Shown piece after piece: positions 35,314 to 46,445 of a stretch of DNA of 64,000 bases. The notes beneath the pieces were generated by a model. It did no database searches. It had not been told where the DNA came from and saw only the letters and a program-made list of their open reading frames with translations. Source of the DNA: Combretum micranthum (Eukaryota > Streptophyta > Magnoliopsida > Myrtales > Combretaceae). Every line of letters starts with the position of its first letter. Position 1 is the first letter of the stretch. Location of the stretch: NCBI GenBank assembly GCA_024138025.1, contig JAMXBD010002230.1, positions 124,001 through 188,000 of the forward strand, written 5' to 3'. The position numbers and the translations under genes were made by a program.

Positions 35314-35945
35314 GATTATGTATCGATTATCGGGAATTGAATAAAGTCACCATCAAAAATCGATACCCCCTTCCAAGAATCGACGACCTCTTTGATCAGC
35401 TCCAAGGGGCAAGTGTGTTCTCGCGCATTGATTTGCGCTCCGGTTATCACCAGTTGAGAATAAAGCCGGAAGATGTGCCTAAGACAGCCTTTCGCACACG
35501 GTACGGGCACTACGAGTTCTTAGTGATGCCGTTTGGGTTAACTAATGCACCTGCTGCATTCATGGACCTCATGAACCGAGTATACAAACCGCTCTTGGAT
35601 AAATGTGTAATTGTGTTCATAGACGACATCCTAATCTATTCAAAGACCAGAGAACAACATGAGGAGCATCTAAGAATGGCGTTACAAACCTTGAGAGAAA
35701 ATAAGTTGTACGCCAAGCTATCCAAGTGTGATTTTTGGTTGGATAGAATATCTTTTCTTGGACATGTAGTGACGGGAGAAGGAATATCCGTAGACCCAGA
35801 AAAGATCAAAGCTGTAGTGGATTGGAAACAGCCCGAAACGGTAACTGAGGTGAGAAGCTTTCTAGGTTTGGCTGGTTATTACCGCAAGTTTGTAAAGGAT
35901 TTCTCCAAGATTGCCAAACCTTTGACTCAACTGACAAAAGAATGA
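35268..35945 (+). CDS. pol: Reverse transcriptase domain, element A
   Basis: The RT copies element RNA into cDNA in the particle. Motifs in order: [21 protein letters not shown], the catalytic FIDDILIYS near residues 114-122 (both aspartates intact), and the thumb motif FLGHVV. This is the usual Ty3/gypsy arrangement. The real polypeptide continues from the frame upstream, so the nominal start is not meaningful. The frame ends at 35945 in an A-rich run where a base or two appears lost. RNase H then resumes in another frame. Confidence 0.85.
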   Translation: MGRTGVVCKEKDGSMRLCIDYRELNKVTIKNRYPLPRIDDLFDQLQGASVFSRIDLRSGYHQLRIKPEDVPKTAFRTRYGHYEFLVMPFGLTNAPAAFMDLMNRVYKPLLDKCVIVFIDDILIYSKTREQHEEHLRMALQTLRENKLYAKLSKCDFWLDRISFLGHVVTGEGISVDPEKIKAVVDWKQPETVTEVRSFLGLAGYYRKFVKDFSKIAKPLTQLTKE

Positions 35946-35954
35946 GAAATTCGA

Positions 35955-36351
35955 ATGGACAATAAGAGGGAGCAAAGTTTCCAAGAGTTGAAACGGCGCT
36001 TAGTATCAGCTCCAATTTTGGTATTGCCCGATCCTGAAAAGCCGTACACAGTGCATAGCGACGCCTCTAGGAATGGCCTCGGTTGTGTACTGATGCAAGA
36101 AGGGAAAGTCATTGCCTATGCCTCCAGGCAATTAAGGCCTCATGAGCAAACTATCCCACACACGATTTGGAATTGGCCGCTGTGGTTTTTGCCTTGAAGT
36201 TATGGAGACATTATTTGTATGGGCAAAGATGTGAAGTGTACACAGATCACAAGAGTCTCAAGTATTTGTTCACACAAAAGGAGTTAAATATGAGGCAGAG
36301 ACGGTGGTTGGAACTCATCAAGGACTATGATTTGGGATAAATTACTGCCCG
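35955..36351 (+). pseudogene. pol: RNase H domain, element A, frame-broken
   Basis: The motif [14 protein letters not shown] gives the first catalytic Asp, and a YASRQL stretch follows. The frame then changes near 36150, and the later motifs (Leu-rich helix and a [13 protein letters not shown] Asp near 36240) lie in another frame. A further break occurs at the GGGATAAATTAC region near 36335. The domain removes RNA from the RNA-DNA hybrid. Breaks are consistent with single-base losses. Confidence 0.75.
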
Positions 36352-37615
36352 GGAAAGGTAAATGCTGTGGCAGACGCCTTGAGCAGAAAGAATTATGGAG
36401 AAGTGGCAAGCCTAATCACAGACAAAAAGAGCTGATAAAGGAATTCGAAAGGTTGAGAATTGAATTCATAGGGCAAGACGTCGAAGTGGAGATAGCAAAT
36501 TTGGTTATGGAACCCACTTTGATCGACAGGATTAAGGAAGCCCAAAGATATGATGAGGCGATAAAGAGGATCAAAGAAGAAGTACTCAAAGGGAAGTATA
36601 GTGACTTTACCCTGGATGATGAAGAAGTGGTTAGAATGAAAGGAAGATTGTGTGTACCGGAAGATGAGGAATTGAGAAAAGAGATCATGAGCGAGGCTCA
36701 CAACTCCGGTTACACGGTGCATCCGGGAGGTACAAAGATGTATCAGGACATAAAAAGCCACTATTGGTGGAATGGATTGAAGAGGGATGTGGCAGATTTT
36801 GTTATGAAGTGTGCCGTGTGTCAGCAAGTCAAAGTGGAGCATCAACGGCCAGGTGGATTATTAAAGCCACTACCTATCCCCGAATGGAAGTGGGACCAAA
36901 TTTCAATGGACTTTGTGTGTGGATTCCCGAGGACGTCCACAGGATGTGATGCGGTCTGGGTTATAGTGGATCGTTTGACGAAGTCAGCACACTTCCTACC
37001 AATTAATATGACCTATTCATTGGACAAATTGGCTAGGATTTACATCAAAGAGATTGTGCGACTTCACGGTATACCCGCAGGGATTATTTCAGACCGGGAT
37101 CCAAGATTTGTTTCAAAGTTCTGGATGAGCCTACAAAAGAGCCTAGGCACCAAGTTGCATTTCAGTACTGCCTACCATCCTCAGAAATGGACAGTCTGAG
37201 CGAACCATTCAGACCTTAGAGGATATGTTAAGGGCTTGCATTTGGAATTCAAAGGAAGTTGGGATAATCATATACCCCTGATTGAGTTTGCCTATAACAA
37301 TAGCTACCACTCAACCATTCAGATGCCACCATACGAAGCCCTATATGGACGGCGTTGTAGGTCCCCTCTGTTTTGGGATGATGTGGAAAAGCTAGCTATT
37401 GGTCCTGAATTGGTTCAAGAAGCAGCAGACAAAGTCCGGGTTATTCAACAGAAAATGAAAGAGGCTCAAGACAGCAGAAGAGTTGGGCTGATCTGAAGAG
37501 AAGAGAGCTGGAATTTCAAGTAGGCGATCATGTCTATTTGAAAATAAACCCAATAAGAGCATAAAGAGATGCGGGCTCAAGGGAATTAAGCCCAAGGTAT
37601 ATTGGACCTTTTGAG
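36327..37615 (+). pseudogene. pol: Integrase (zinc-binding and catalytic core), element A, frame-broken
   Basis: It inserts the cDNA into the genome. An HHCC zinc finger (HNSGYTVH followed by CAVC, about 36700-36825) precedes the DDE core: Asp in SMDFVCGFP, Asp in ISDRDPRF near 37090. The Glu-bearing segment after HPQ is shifted out of frame at about 37185. A frame resumes at 37236 (EFAYNNSYHST, then YGRRCRSPLFW) to 37496 and breaks again. A further in-frame stop occurs near 37560. Order and spacing are normal for a chromovirus. Confidence 0.82.
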
Positions 37616-37618
37616 ATC

Positions 37619-37960
37619 TTGGAAAGAGTGGGAGATTTGGCCTATCGGCTAGCCTTGCCGCCAGGTTTGTCGGGAGTTCATAATGTGTTCCACGTATCAG
37701 TGTTAAGGAAGTATGTACCTGACCCTGAGCGGATAGTGGAGTTGGAACCGATTCGGTTAAAGGAAAATCTCACCTACGAAGAACACCCAGTAGAAATCTT
37801 GGATAAGAAGACTCAGAAGCTTCGGAACAAAGAGATTAGATACGTTAAAGTGTTGTGGAGAAACCACACTTCTGAGGAAGCGACTTGGGAAGCCGAAGAG
37901 GAAATCCGAAGGAAATACCCCGAGTTGTTTGAGAATCAAGGTACGTCAGTTCAGTTTTGA
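37619..37960 (+). CDS. pol: Integrase C-terminus with chromodomain, element A
   Basis: This open segment carries the end of the GPY/F-type module (YIGPFE just upstream, then DLAYRLALPP and HNVFHVSVLRKY). About 70 residues later comes a chromodomain-like block (EEHPVEILDKK, YVKVLWRNH, EEATWEAEEEI). Chromodomains on chromoviral integrases are known to direct insertion toward particular chromatin. It ends with TGA 37958-37960, 17 bases before the polypurine tract. The nominal TTG opening is only the edge of the frame; the protein continues from upstream. Confidence 0.85.
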   Translation: MERVGDLAYRLALPPGLSGVHNVFHVSVLRKYVPDPERIVELEPIRLKENLTYEEHPVEILDKKTQKLRNKEIRYVKVLWRNHTSEEATWEAEEEIRRKYPELFENQGTSVQF

Positions 37961-37976
37961 GGACAAAACTCTTTTT

Positions 37977-37988
37977 AAGGTGGGTAGG
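37977..37988 (+). other. Polypurine tract of element A
   Basis: AAGGTGGGTAGG ends one base before the 3' LTR TG at 37990. It serves as plus-strand cDNA primer and closely matches the usual Tekay/Del pre-LTR sequence. Confidence 0.88.
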
Positions 37989-40337
37989 TTGTAAACCCCG
38001 GTTTTTCAAGTAGCTAAGATAACCTAGAACCGGAAACCAAAACCCTAAACCGGAATAGCTCAAGCCTGGAGTGAGAACTAGGAACCCTAATTCCGGCTTT
38101 TCCTCGGTTTCCAATTAATAAACTTTTCTAAGAAAATTTACTTTTGATTATAATTCTTGAATATATTTCAAACTAAGAAAATATTTGATTTCAAGAAAAT
38201 TTCAATTCCGGGTCATCCCGAGACCCATTATAGAAAAACGTGCCCGGAACTAGAATTTCAAAAATATCTTATGAGTACTCATTAGAACCGAAATAAAATA
38301 AGGATTTCAAAAATATATTTTTCATAATTTTCCGGTTTATGAAAAATACAGTTATAGCCTTTTTATTCGTATTTCATTACTACCGGAAATTAAATTGTCT
38401 TGTCAACTATTCTTTACTATTCATAAAGTACACCTACACTACCTAGTCTACTTTTTAGCCTACCCTACAAATCTAACCTTACCCTCAATCACATCTCTTC
38501 CTTTCTTCCATAACCTTTTGTCACTTCACTTCACTTCACTATGACTAATGAGCAAGGATCAAATCAAGGTTAAATCAAATGAAACAAACAAGTTCCCCCC
38601 CCCCCCCCCCCCTTAGCTTCCAAAACCGGCGCATATGGCCCCCCCCCTCCCCTTGTCCAATTTGAAAAATCTCCTCTTCATTTAACCTAATTCACCTTCT
38701 ATATAAACTAACTTTTCTCTCTCTTTCCTCATTCTTCACTTTCCAAAATTTCTAAAGTGCAAAAGCTCTCTCTTCTCTCCTCTTTTCCCTTGTGGCCGAA
38801 ACATTTGAGCCCCACACAACACATTCAACTTCCATTTTTCTCTTCTACTTCCATCCACTTCAAGTAAGTTATGATCTACTACTTCCAACTCATAAAACTT
38901 GTTATGGCTAAGTGATTTTTGGATATTCAACTCTATGTTCCCATGATCTTTTAGTAGGAACAATGAGATATCTAAACAAAAATCCCGAACCATTACAAGT
39001 AGATCTATCTTTTAAAGGAGTTTCTATACCAAAAGCTTTACTTTTATCCATCAAAAAGTCTTTTAAACAAAGGATCTTTTATAAAAATATGGTTTTTATG
39101 TTTTTAAAACTCATTTAAGCTTTTGATAAAGTAGATCCATCATCTTGTTACTCATGAGCATGTAGGCATTTATAGTTTCATTATTATTTTGTTCATATGT
39201 GCATAAATAGTCTTTAACACTTTTGTCTTTAGTAAATGACTTTCTAGTGTATAGATCTATATATATGGGTCCATGAAGTCAAAAAGAAAAGTACTTTACA
39301 AGAAAAAGACTTTTGAAAATTCGGATGACTTTGAAAACCAAGGTCAAAAACACTTTTAACAACTTCTAAACTTATATTTTATAAGAGAAATAAAGCCTAT
39401 GGGTAATAGATAATGATTAGTGGTATTTTTCATGAGTCTAAAGGAGTTTTTACTAAAGAAAATGTTGAAAACAAGAGATGAAGTCCATAGGAGTTTTGAG
39501 TTAAAAGTTATGAAAAACCAAATTCGTAATAATGGATGAAGGGTTAGAAAACACTATTTTTCCAACTTCAAAAATGATATTTTCTTAAATAAATGAAGTC
39601 CTTAGGATATAGGTATAATAGATACTTAAAGTTTCAAGTATAAAATATATTTTTCCTAAAGGAATCAACTTGAAAATGAACTTTTGTAAATTCGGATTTT
39701 TGGAAACCCCATAGTAAAAGACCCACTTAAAAGTTTGTAAATGTAGATTTTATTAAAGAAATAAAGGCCTTAGGATATAACTAATATAAGGTCAAAATTT
39801 CTTTAAATAAAGTAGAGTTTTTCCAAAGGAAATCCATGTAAAATGTAGATGTGGTCAAATGTAGTAAACTCATTTACTAAATTGAGAGGAAATGGTTTCT
39901 AAGGAAAGTTTGTTTTCTAAAAATCGTTAAATCTAAAAGTTATAAGAACATAGACTCTTAAGGTTCACATCATGACATTCATGATAGGGAAAATCATTTC
40001 CATTGCATTTAGCATCATATTACACTTAGGAATCTCAAATGCATTCATCAAAACCGCATTTTTGGAATCAAGGAACCCGCTGTACAGATCTGATCCCTCA
40101 ATTCCGAGGCTTAGATATTTTCAAAACTTGATTTAAACTTCATATTTGGAAAGCTCTTCCGAAGTAGATAGGAATCGGTATATAATTTGCGAAATTCCGA
40201 CTTAAAACGACCAAGTTATGGCCATTTTAAAACGGAACTTCGGAAATGACGCGAATTCCGATTTCACTAAGTTTCCTTAGAGTTTTAGTGTCCTAAGTTG
40301 ATAGAATACTTATTAGGGTAATTTCTTATATGAATAG

Positions 40338-40407
40338 GTGAACCCGTGGACGGTGACGAGTTACCTCCGGATTATTACTACTAGAAGACCGGAGTACCGA
40401 TGGCGGA
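40338..40407 (+). other. 70-nt putative leader exon cassette in A 3' LTR
   Basis: Identical in structure to the 5' LTR copy: the acceptor ends at 40337, 70 nt end ATGGCGGA, and the donor GTGAGT starts at 40408. The CTCCGG/CCGGAG stem is intact. Confidence 0.6.
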
Positions 40408-40703
40408 GTGAGTTTTTCTTCCCAATTCATTTATTGTATGTGCTTGTAAAGTAGTGCACTAGAATGTAGGTCAATTGAATGGAATATGAATAATGGGGAT
40501 TATTGGGAAATTATATGATTGTTGTTGATATGAGAAACAAATTAAGAATATCGAAACCGGGTGATAAACTTTGATTGTATAGTTAGCTATGATGGATTGT
40601 CTGATAAATTGATTGATCGCCTAAGTAAATTGGCTTAATCAACTACTTGAGTAAATGATAAATTGACATGTGCATATCACAAGGGGATGGAGCATGAGCA
40701 TTT

Positions 40704-40815
40704 GTAGGTTAGTCGTGAACCATAAACGACATCGAATAATCGTAAGGTTAGTCGTGAACCATAAACGACATCGAATAATCGTAATAATCGTAGGTTAGCC
40801 GTGAGCCATAAACGG
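40704..40815 (+). repeat. 38-bp tandem array in A 3' LTR (2 units plus remnants)
   Basis: Two 38-39-bp units, a short AATCGTAATAATC remnant and the diverged last unit. The 5' LTR has four full units. The two LTRs of one insertion therefore already differ by about two units. Confidence 0.93.
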
Positions 40816-41420
40816 GATATTGTCGTACCGCAGGATTCGTTAATCTGCTAACCCGGGATGGAGGGCGCAATTCCATCCACATATGATTTCCGGTTGGTCA
40901 TATGTATGTTGAACTCATGTGTTTGATGCATACACTTGCTTGATTAATAACTTGGTTGAATTGTTGTGATATAAATGTTTTTGTGGGAGATTACACTCAC
41001 TAAGCTAGTTAGCTTACATCCCTACAGACCATTCCTTTTGCAGCTTACGCATTTATGGCTTAGGCGAAGAGACCCGGCTGAACAGGTACGAAGCTAGGAG
41101 TTTTCCCTAGAAGTTATAATTTTTGTATTAGACTTCCATAGAAAACTTCTAAGACTTGGATGACTGTAATGGACCGCTAATTATTCTTTTGCGGGGGAAT
41201 GCCCCTTAGAATTATGTAATATTTATTTATGTTCATGAATTATATCCTATTGCCCATGCATGCCAAATTAAGCTTTTATCTCCATTCGGACTTGTACTCT
41301 ATTGTGTAAAGGTACGCCTTACATCTATATGAGACTTCCGAAAGACTAAGGTGGTAATTCGGGAATCTTATATGGCATGTGGCGAACTGTTACGTTTAGG
41401 GTACCCTATGGGGCGTGACA

Positions 41421-41957
41421 TCATTACATAAAACTATTACAAAGGAATTCACAAGACTTAGCTAATATCTTCAAGTATTCTTACGTCCTGCCGGAATCTC
41501 GAAGTAATATTCGACTCCAACCATCTCGGTCCCCAAGTAGCATTCTCCTGTCAACTTGTTTATTCAAACATCTATTGGGGTATAAGCTATACTAGCTTAG
41601 TGAGAGTTCCCTTAATTTCATACCATAACAAGCAAGTTATAAATAATCCATATGATATGCATGAACAAACACATGAGCAGACAATTATATATGAGTATCT
41701 GGAACTTGTACACATAATGGATTTACACCCTCTGTATCTAGGGTTACGGATGGTATTGAAAGTCTACACGACTTGCTGCTAGTCCCCAAGCCCCCTGGCT
41801 CATAGCAATCGACTCGACTCGGCTCATACATGGGATGCATCCCTGGTGCGCTTTAGTTCCCTATGAATGAACTCTGATACTAGGTCTTATTCTCCAAACG
41901 TGACCTCGGATCATACCGATCTTCTTGTGTTGGAGTAGCATGCTACCAAATGCAACT
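41421..41957 (-). repeat. Fragment 2 of minus-strand LTR L
   Basis: L resumes after element A and matches the reverse complement of F2 20790-21330. It includes the acceptor-like TTGACAG (minus, AG at 41549-41548), the conserved CTCACTAAGCTAG block and the GC-rich module ending in palindrome GTAGCATGCTAC (41935-41946). Solo LTR M is inserted 11 bases after the palindrome. A 60-codon frame at 41600-41782 is not a gene. Confidence 0.75.
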
Positions 41958-42598
41958 TGTAAACCTCGGTTTTTCTAATAACCAAGTAAACTTTGGAAAC
42001 TGGAAACCAAAACCTTAAACTGGATTAGCTTAAGCTTGAGAGAGAGAAACCTAGGAACCCTGGATCCGGCTTTCCTTTAGTTTCAAACGAAAAGAACTTT
42101 TGTAATATAAACTAATGTAGAATATTGTTTTAAAGTATATTTCAAGCCATATAAAGATCTGATTTCCAAAATTTTTCAATTCTAGGCCTTCCCGAGATCT
42201 ATTACGGAAAAATGAGCCCCAGAACTTGAAATTCAAAAATATTCCGGAATACTCTTTAGAACCGAAATTTAATAAGGATTTCAAAAATATAAATTTTATA
42301 ATTTTTTATTTATAAAAATTACAGATATAGTCTTTTTCTCGTATTTTCTTTACTACCGGTAAAGTAACTGTCTTATTTACTATTTATTACTATTCACAAG
42401 TACAACCTACTACACTCACAAGCCACTACCTACTCTTAACATCCTTACAACACTCAATTATGTTTTCTTTTCCAAGAAATTTTTGTCTCTTAACAAATTA
42501 TTACATTTAATACTTTTTATTACATAAATTACAAAACAAAATAATTTCAACTTCTCTCTCTCTCCCTCTCTTTCAAAATCGGCGCATAACTTCCTCTT

Positions 42599-42640
42599 CC
42601 CCCCCCACCACCCACCCTCCCCACCCCCACCCCACCCCCC
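42599..42640 (-). promoter_or_regulatory. G-quadruplex-prone tract upstream of the M TATA region
   Basis: The plus strand is a C-rich run with single A or T interruptions, so the minus strand holds at least six G-runs of three or more separated by one base. That is a canonical quadruplex pattern (i-motif on plus). It lies about 70 bases upstream of the TATATATA sequence. Confidence 0.7.
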
Positions 42641-42902
42641 AATTTTGCCCTAAATTTTTTTTATTTTCTTCCTTTATTATAATTAAACAAACCCTAATTT
42701 ACCTTACTATATATATTCTTTTACTTTTCTCCTCTTCATTCACTTCTTTTGTTTCAAAAAAATCACAAACTTTCTCTCTATTTCCCTCTCTTGCCGTGAG
42801 CTCCTTCAACACACACACATTCACACAAGCTTGTTTTTCTTCTTCATTTTCCTCTTGATTTAAGCCTTAAGTGATGAATCCTAAACCTTCTTACCACTAA
42901 AC

Positions 42903-43445
42903 TGTTAGACCTGCCTCACGTGCTGTTCACGAGTAAAAGACCCAATATAAATTCTAAGTTTTCTCTCTCTAGCTGCTTAGTCCTCACTGATTCCTCTCGT
43001 GTGTTCTTGGTAAAACCCTAACCCTAATCCTTTCTCTATTTTTCTTTCTGCATGTTACACTAATCTATTTTGTTTTTCTTGGTTTCGTTGTTTGACAGGA
43101 GCACAATGATAAGAGGCCTTTTCGAGTAGGCTACACTCCTAAGATCTGTATTCTGGGGAAGTAAAACTGTCCTTCCTATTTTTTTGCATTCCCTTTTATA
43201 GATCTTGTATTACAACTATCTTAGCTGTACTAAAGCTGTATATGAGCTGTGCTAAATCTATTACATGTGTTTTATACAATTTGTATCTGAAAATCTGTTG
43301 TACCTAGTCTGTTACAAATGTTTCGTACAATATGTAGTTGAGAATCTGTTACAACAGATTCCTTTACACTGTGTAATCTCTCAACCAGTTTGGTTGCTGT
43401 CGCTGCCTTGTTGAAACACTTGTATTTCCTTTCTGGTTTGTAACA
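42903..43445 (-). repeat. 3' LTR of element N
   Basis: 543 bp, ends TGTTAGACC and TTTGTAACA on plus. It differs from its partner by many small indels, for example a CAACAGATT segment that is shorter in the other LTR. It contains a short CCCTAACCCTAA stretch also present in the partner, which is part of the LTR and not a telomere. Confidence 0.92.
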
Positions 43446-44169
43446 GATTGCTCCCCTTGTTGAAATAAAACCTTGTCCTCAAGGTTAAACTGAGGATAGA
43501 TCTGTCTAAAATGTGTACATCTTCCCAACTAGAGTCTTCTTGAGGCATCCCTTTCCACTGTACGAGTATTTGAAAAACATTTTGACCGTTTCGGTTCAAA
43601 ACTCTAGTGTTTAACACACACAGAGGCACCAAAAGAGGGTTATTTCGAAAAGTGCTGGGTGGTAAATCGAGGGTGGGAATAACAGAACCATGGGCTTTCT
43701 TAATACAAGATACATGAAAGACATCATGTATTCTGGAATGCTCCGGCAATTCCAATTTATAAGCAGTACTCCCAATCCGTTGCAATATCTTATAAGGACC
43801 ATAGAACTTTTTTGAAAGTTTATGGTAATCCCCAGTAAGGGATGTTTGCTTATAAGGTTGAAGTTTAACAAATACCAAATCACCCTCCTGAAATGTAATA
43901 TCCTGTCTATGCTTGTTGGCTTGAGCTCTCATCTTTTCCTGTGCTTTAAGTAAATGAGATTTCAGATTTGAAAGAAGTTGATCTCGATCCTGTAAAACAA
44001 AATCCACAGCCTCAATAGAAGAAGTCCCTCTTAAGTACATAGGAATGGTAGGAGGAGGTCTGCCATAAACCAATTCAAAGGGTGTCTTCTGTGCCCCTTC
44101 ATGAAAAGAAATGTTGTAGGCAAATTCAGCCCAGGGTAAAAACTTGACCCACTCCTCAGGTCTATCCAT
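43381..44169 (-). pseudogene. pol: Integrase C-terminus and chromodomain, element N
   Basis: This 262-codon frame continues the integrase after a frame change near 44150. It contains EFAYNISFHEG, a YGRPPP motif, the GPY/F-type KKFYGPYKIL, the HDVFHVSCIK motif and a chromodomain-like VFQILVQWKGMPQEDSSWED near residues 208-227. Its last 21 codons or so lie inside the 3' LTR. Chromodomain sequence and spacing match Reina-type elements. Confidence 0.85.
43446..43461 (-). other. Polypurine tract of element N
   Basis: On the minus strand AACAAGGGGAGCAATC directly abuts the 3' LTR. It is purine-rich and in the expected position for plus-strand priming. Confidence 0.7.
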
Positions 44170-45005
44170 AGCAAAACATCTAGATATTGCTGGATGACTC
44201 GATTAAGAACCTCAGTTTGGCCATCCGACTGTGGATGATAGGCACTACTTTGAAAGAGTTTAGTGCCACTTAATCGAAACAATTCCTTCCAGAATTTGCT
44301 CATAAAAATTGGGTCCCTGTCACTGACAATGCTTCGGGGAAAACCATGAAGCTTGACAACTATCTGGAGAAACAATTGAGCTACCTTAGTAGCTGTGAAA
44401 TGAGTATCCAGAGCTCCAATATGACAATATTTTGTCAGTCGATCAACCACTACCAGCATAACAGTAAACCCCTGAGATTTGGGAAGACAAGTGACAAAAT
44501 CCATAGAGATGTCTTCCCAAATCTGGTCAGGAATAGGTAATGGATTTAAAAGTCCCAAAGGTCGTTGAGTACTTGACTTTGTCTGCTGGCAAACAGTACA
44601 GGCTCTTACAAAAAGCTCCACATCATGTTTCATGCCTGTCCAAAAAAATTGAGAAACCAAGCGTTTATAAGTCTTTAAAACTCCAAAGTGACCAGCTGTA
44701 GGTAGACTATGAAATTCATGTAATAAAAGGGGAATCAATGAAGATGTGGGAACTAAAAATAGTTGATGCCCTTTAAAAAGAAGTCCATGTTTCCACTGTA
44801 AAACCCAAGGAACTGTCTTGCCAGCTTCAAGTTCAGAAAAAAATTTCTTAAAAGCTGGTAATGTGGTGTATTCCTTCTTCAGCTGATCAACAAAAGCAAA
44901 TTGTGGCATCGAAAAAGCTAGATAATAAAAAGTGGTTTCATATTGTCTAGATAATGAATCTGCCACTACATTCTTTGCCAGGTTTATAGACAATGGAATA
45001 GTCAT
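44031..45005 (-). pseudogene. pol: Integrase core, element N, frame-broken
   Basis: This 324-codon frame begins in the RNase H-integrase linker. The zinc finger (HSLPTAGH followed by CTVC, residues about 93-138), Asp in SMDFVTCLP, Asp in VSDRDPIF and the Glu in SDGQTEVLNR are all visible, so the DDE triad is intact here. The frame then shifts and the final 35 residues or so are out of frame with the true C-terminus, which continues in 43381-44169. Confidence 0.85.
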
Positions 45006-45404
45006 AACCCAATAACTTTGTCAAGTACTTATGCTCTGGAGTTTGAATTACTTGAGTAAGCAATTCCTTAATACTCCTATGATCTGTTCGAATTATAAAA
45101 TGGGATCCCAACAAATACTGTCTCCATTTTCGAACAGCTTCCACCACAGCATGTAATTCTCTGACATAAGCAGAAGCCTTGCAGAGATGTGGAGGCAATT
45201 TCTTGCTAAAGAAGGCAATAGGTTTATTGTGTTGTAATAACACAGCTCCTATGCCAATTCCTGAGGCATCAGTCTCAACAATAAACTGCTTAGTGAAATC
45301 TGGTAAAACCAGTAATTGGGATGAAACCAAAGCATGCTTAAGCTGTGTAAAAGCATCAGTAGCTTGAGAAGTCCAATGAAATCCATCTTTCTTTAAAAGG
45401 TCAG
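44947..45404 (-). pseudogene. pol: RNase H domain, element N
   Basis: The frame 45330-44947 carries VETDASGIGIGAVL (first Asp), a YVRELHAVVEAVRKWR helix with the catalytic Glu, and RTDHRSIKELL (third Asp). It ends by a frame change near the PGKE motif. The RT thumb adjoins upstream in another frame (to 45405). Confidence 0.82.
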
Positions 45405-46443
45405 TTAAGGGGCTGCAATCATAGCATAAGACTTAATAAAACGTCTATAGTAGCCTGTCAGTCCCAAAAATGCCCTTAACTGTTTAATTGTTGAAGGAAG
45501 GGGCCACTGTTGAATAGCTTCCAACTTTGTGGGATCTGGCCGTACTCCCTCAGCCTCCACAATGTGGCCTAAATATTCAATAGAGGACTGGCCAAACACA
45601 CATTTAGACCTTTTTAAAAACATGGTGTTCTCAGCAAGAATTGATAATACCAGGTCTAAGTGTGTAATATGTAATTCCAAAGACGTACTGTAGATTAAGA
45701 TGTCATAAAAAAAAACAATGACAAATTTTCTTAAGTACGGCTTAAAGATGAAATTCATAATAGACTGAAAGGTGGGGGTGCATTACAGAGGCCAAAAGGC
45801 ATGACTAGAAATTCATAGTGACCCTCATGTGTGCGAAATGCAGTCTTCTCCACATCCTCAGGATGCATTCGGATCTGATGATAACCAGATCGTAAATCTA
45901 ACTTGGAAAAAATAGTAGCCCCATATAACTCATCCAACAGCTCATCTGTTGGTATGGGAAATTCATCTTTCACTGTGGCTTCATTCAAAGCCCTATAATC
46001 AACACAGAAGCGCCAAGTACCATCTTTTTTTTGACCAACAAAACTGGTGAAGAAAATGGACTAGTGCTACATTGAATAATTCCTTGATGAAGCATCTCCT
46101 GAACTTGCTGTTCAATTTCTCCCTTCTGGAAATGTGGGTATCTATATGGTCGCACATTAATAGTAGAGGTACCATTTTTAGAAAAATCCTATGTTGGATC
46201 TGACGCAGTGGAGGCAATGATGATGGTGCCTCAAAAACATGAGGATATTTGCCCAAAACACTATCTAAGTGGATTGTTGGTGAATGTCTCTGATGAAGAA
46301 CTTGTCTGAGCCACGAGTTGGAAACAAGTAGCCACTGCGTTAGTTTGTAACAGTCTTCGAAGTTGATGATGAGTGATCTGTCCTTTACATAAAGCCTGGT
46401 CTCCAATCAGATTTACCATATGTCCTTGATGAAAAAATTTCAT
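45405..46443 (-). pseudogene. pol: Reverse transcriptase, element N, frame-broken with a lost catalytic Asp
   Basis: Three frames together cover the RT: fingers with EAPSSLPPLRQ-type entry (to 45999), palm with [13 protein letters not shown] and [12 protein letters not shown] (45988-45755), then palm-thumb (45758-45405). The catalytic motif reads VFFYDILIYS, with Tyr in place of the first of the two adjacent aspartates (codon TAT instead of GAT), which should abolish polymerase activity. Frame breaks occur near 46010-46180 and 45757. Confidence 0.85.
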
Positions 46444-46445
46444 GG

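Larger units (their letters stand above)
27569..41420 (+). mobile_element. Complete Tekay/Del-like Ty3/gypsy element A
   Basis: This 13.85-kb element has LTRs of 3498 bp (27569-31066) and 3431 bp (37990-41420) with TG...CA ends. It has an initiator-Met type primer site, ORF0, gag, protease, RT, RNase H, integrase, a chromodomain and a polypurine tract. Target duplications are TCACT (27564-27568) and TCATT (41421-41425), with one mismatch. The domain order PR-RT-RH-IN-chromodomain identifies a chromovirus. The very long LTRs and protein motifs suggest the Tekay (Del) lineage. The LTRs are nearly identical over long stretches, differing mainly in array copy number, poly-C length and single-base indels, so insertion appears recent. 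Frame breaks make it non-autonomous as read here. Confidence 0.93.
37990..41420 (+). repeat. 3' LTR of element A
   Basis: It starts TGTAAACCCCGG and ends GGGGCGTGACA, followed by the TCATT flank. It has TATATAAA at 38700-38707, a longer poly-C tract (38595-38612, 18 C against 12 in the 5' LTR), a GTAAGT donor-like site at 38864, and a TTTTGCAG acceptor with AG at 41042-41043. It has fewer 38-bp repeats than the 5' LTR, which accounts for most of the 67-bp length difference. Confidence 0.93.

Noticed and set aside
36393..36845. Minus-strand 150-codon frame opposite the integrase of A
   Set aside because: Reverse-strand shadow of a real integrase reading frame, with no recognisable motifs.
43014..43030. 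Telomere-like CCCTAACCCTAA
   Set aside because: Only about two units, present in both LTRs of N, so part of the LTR.
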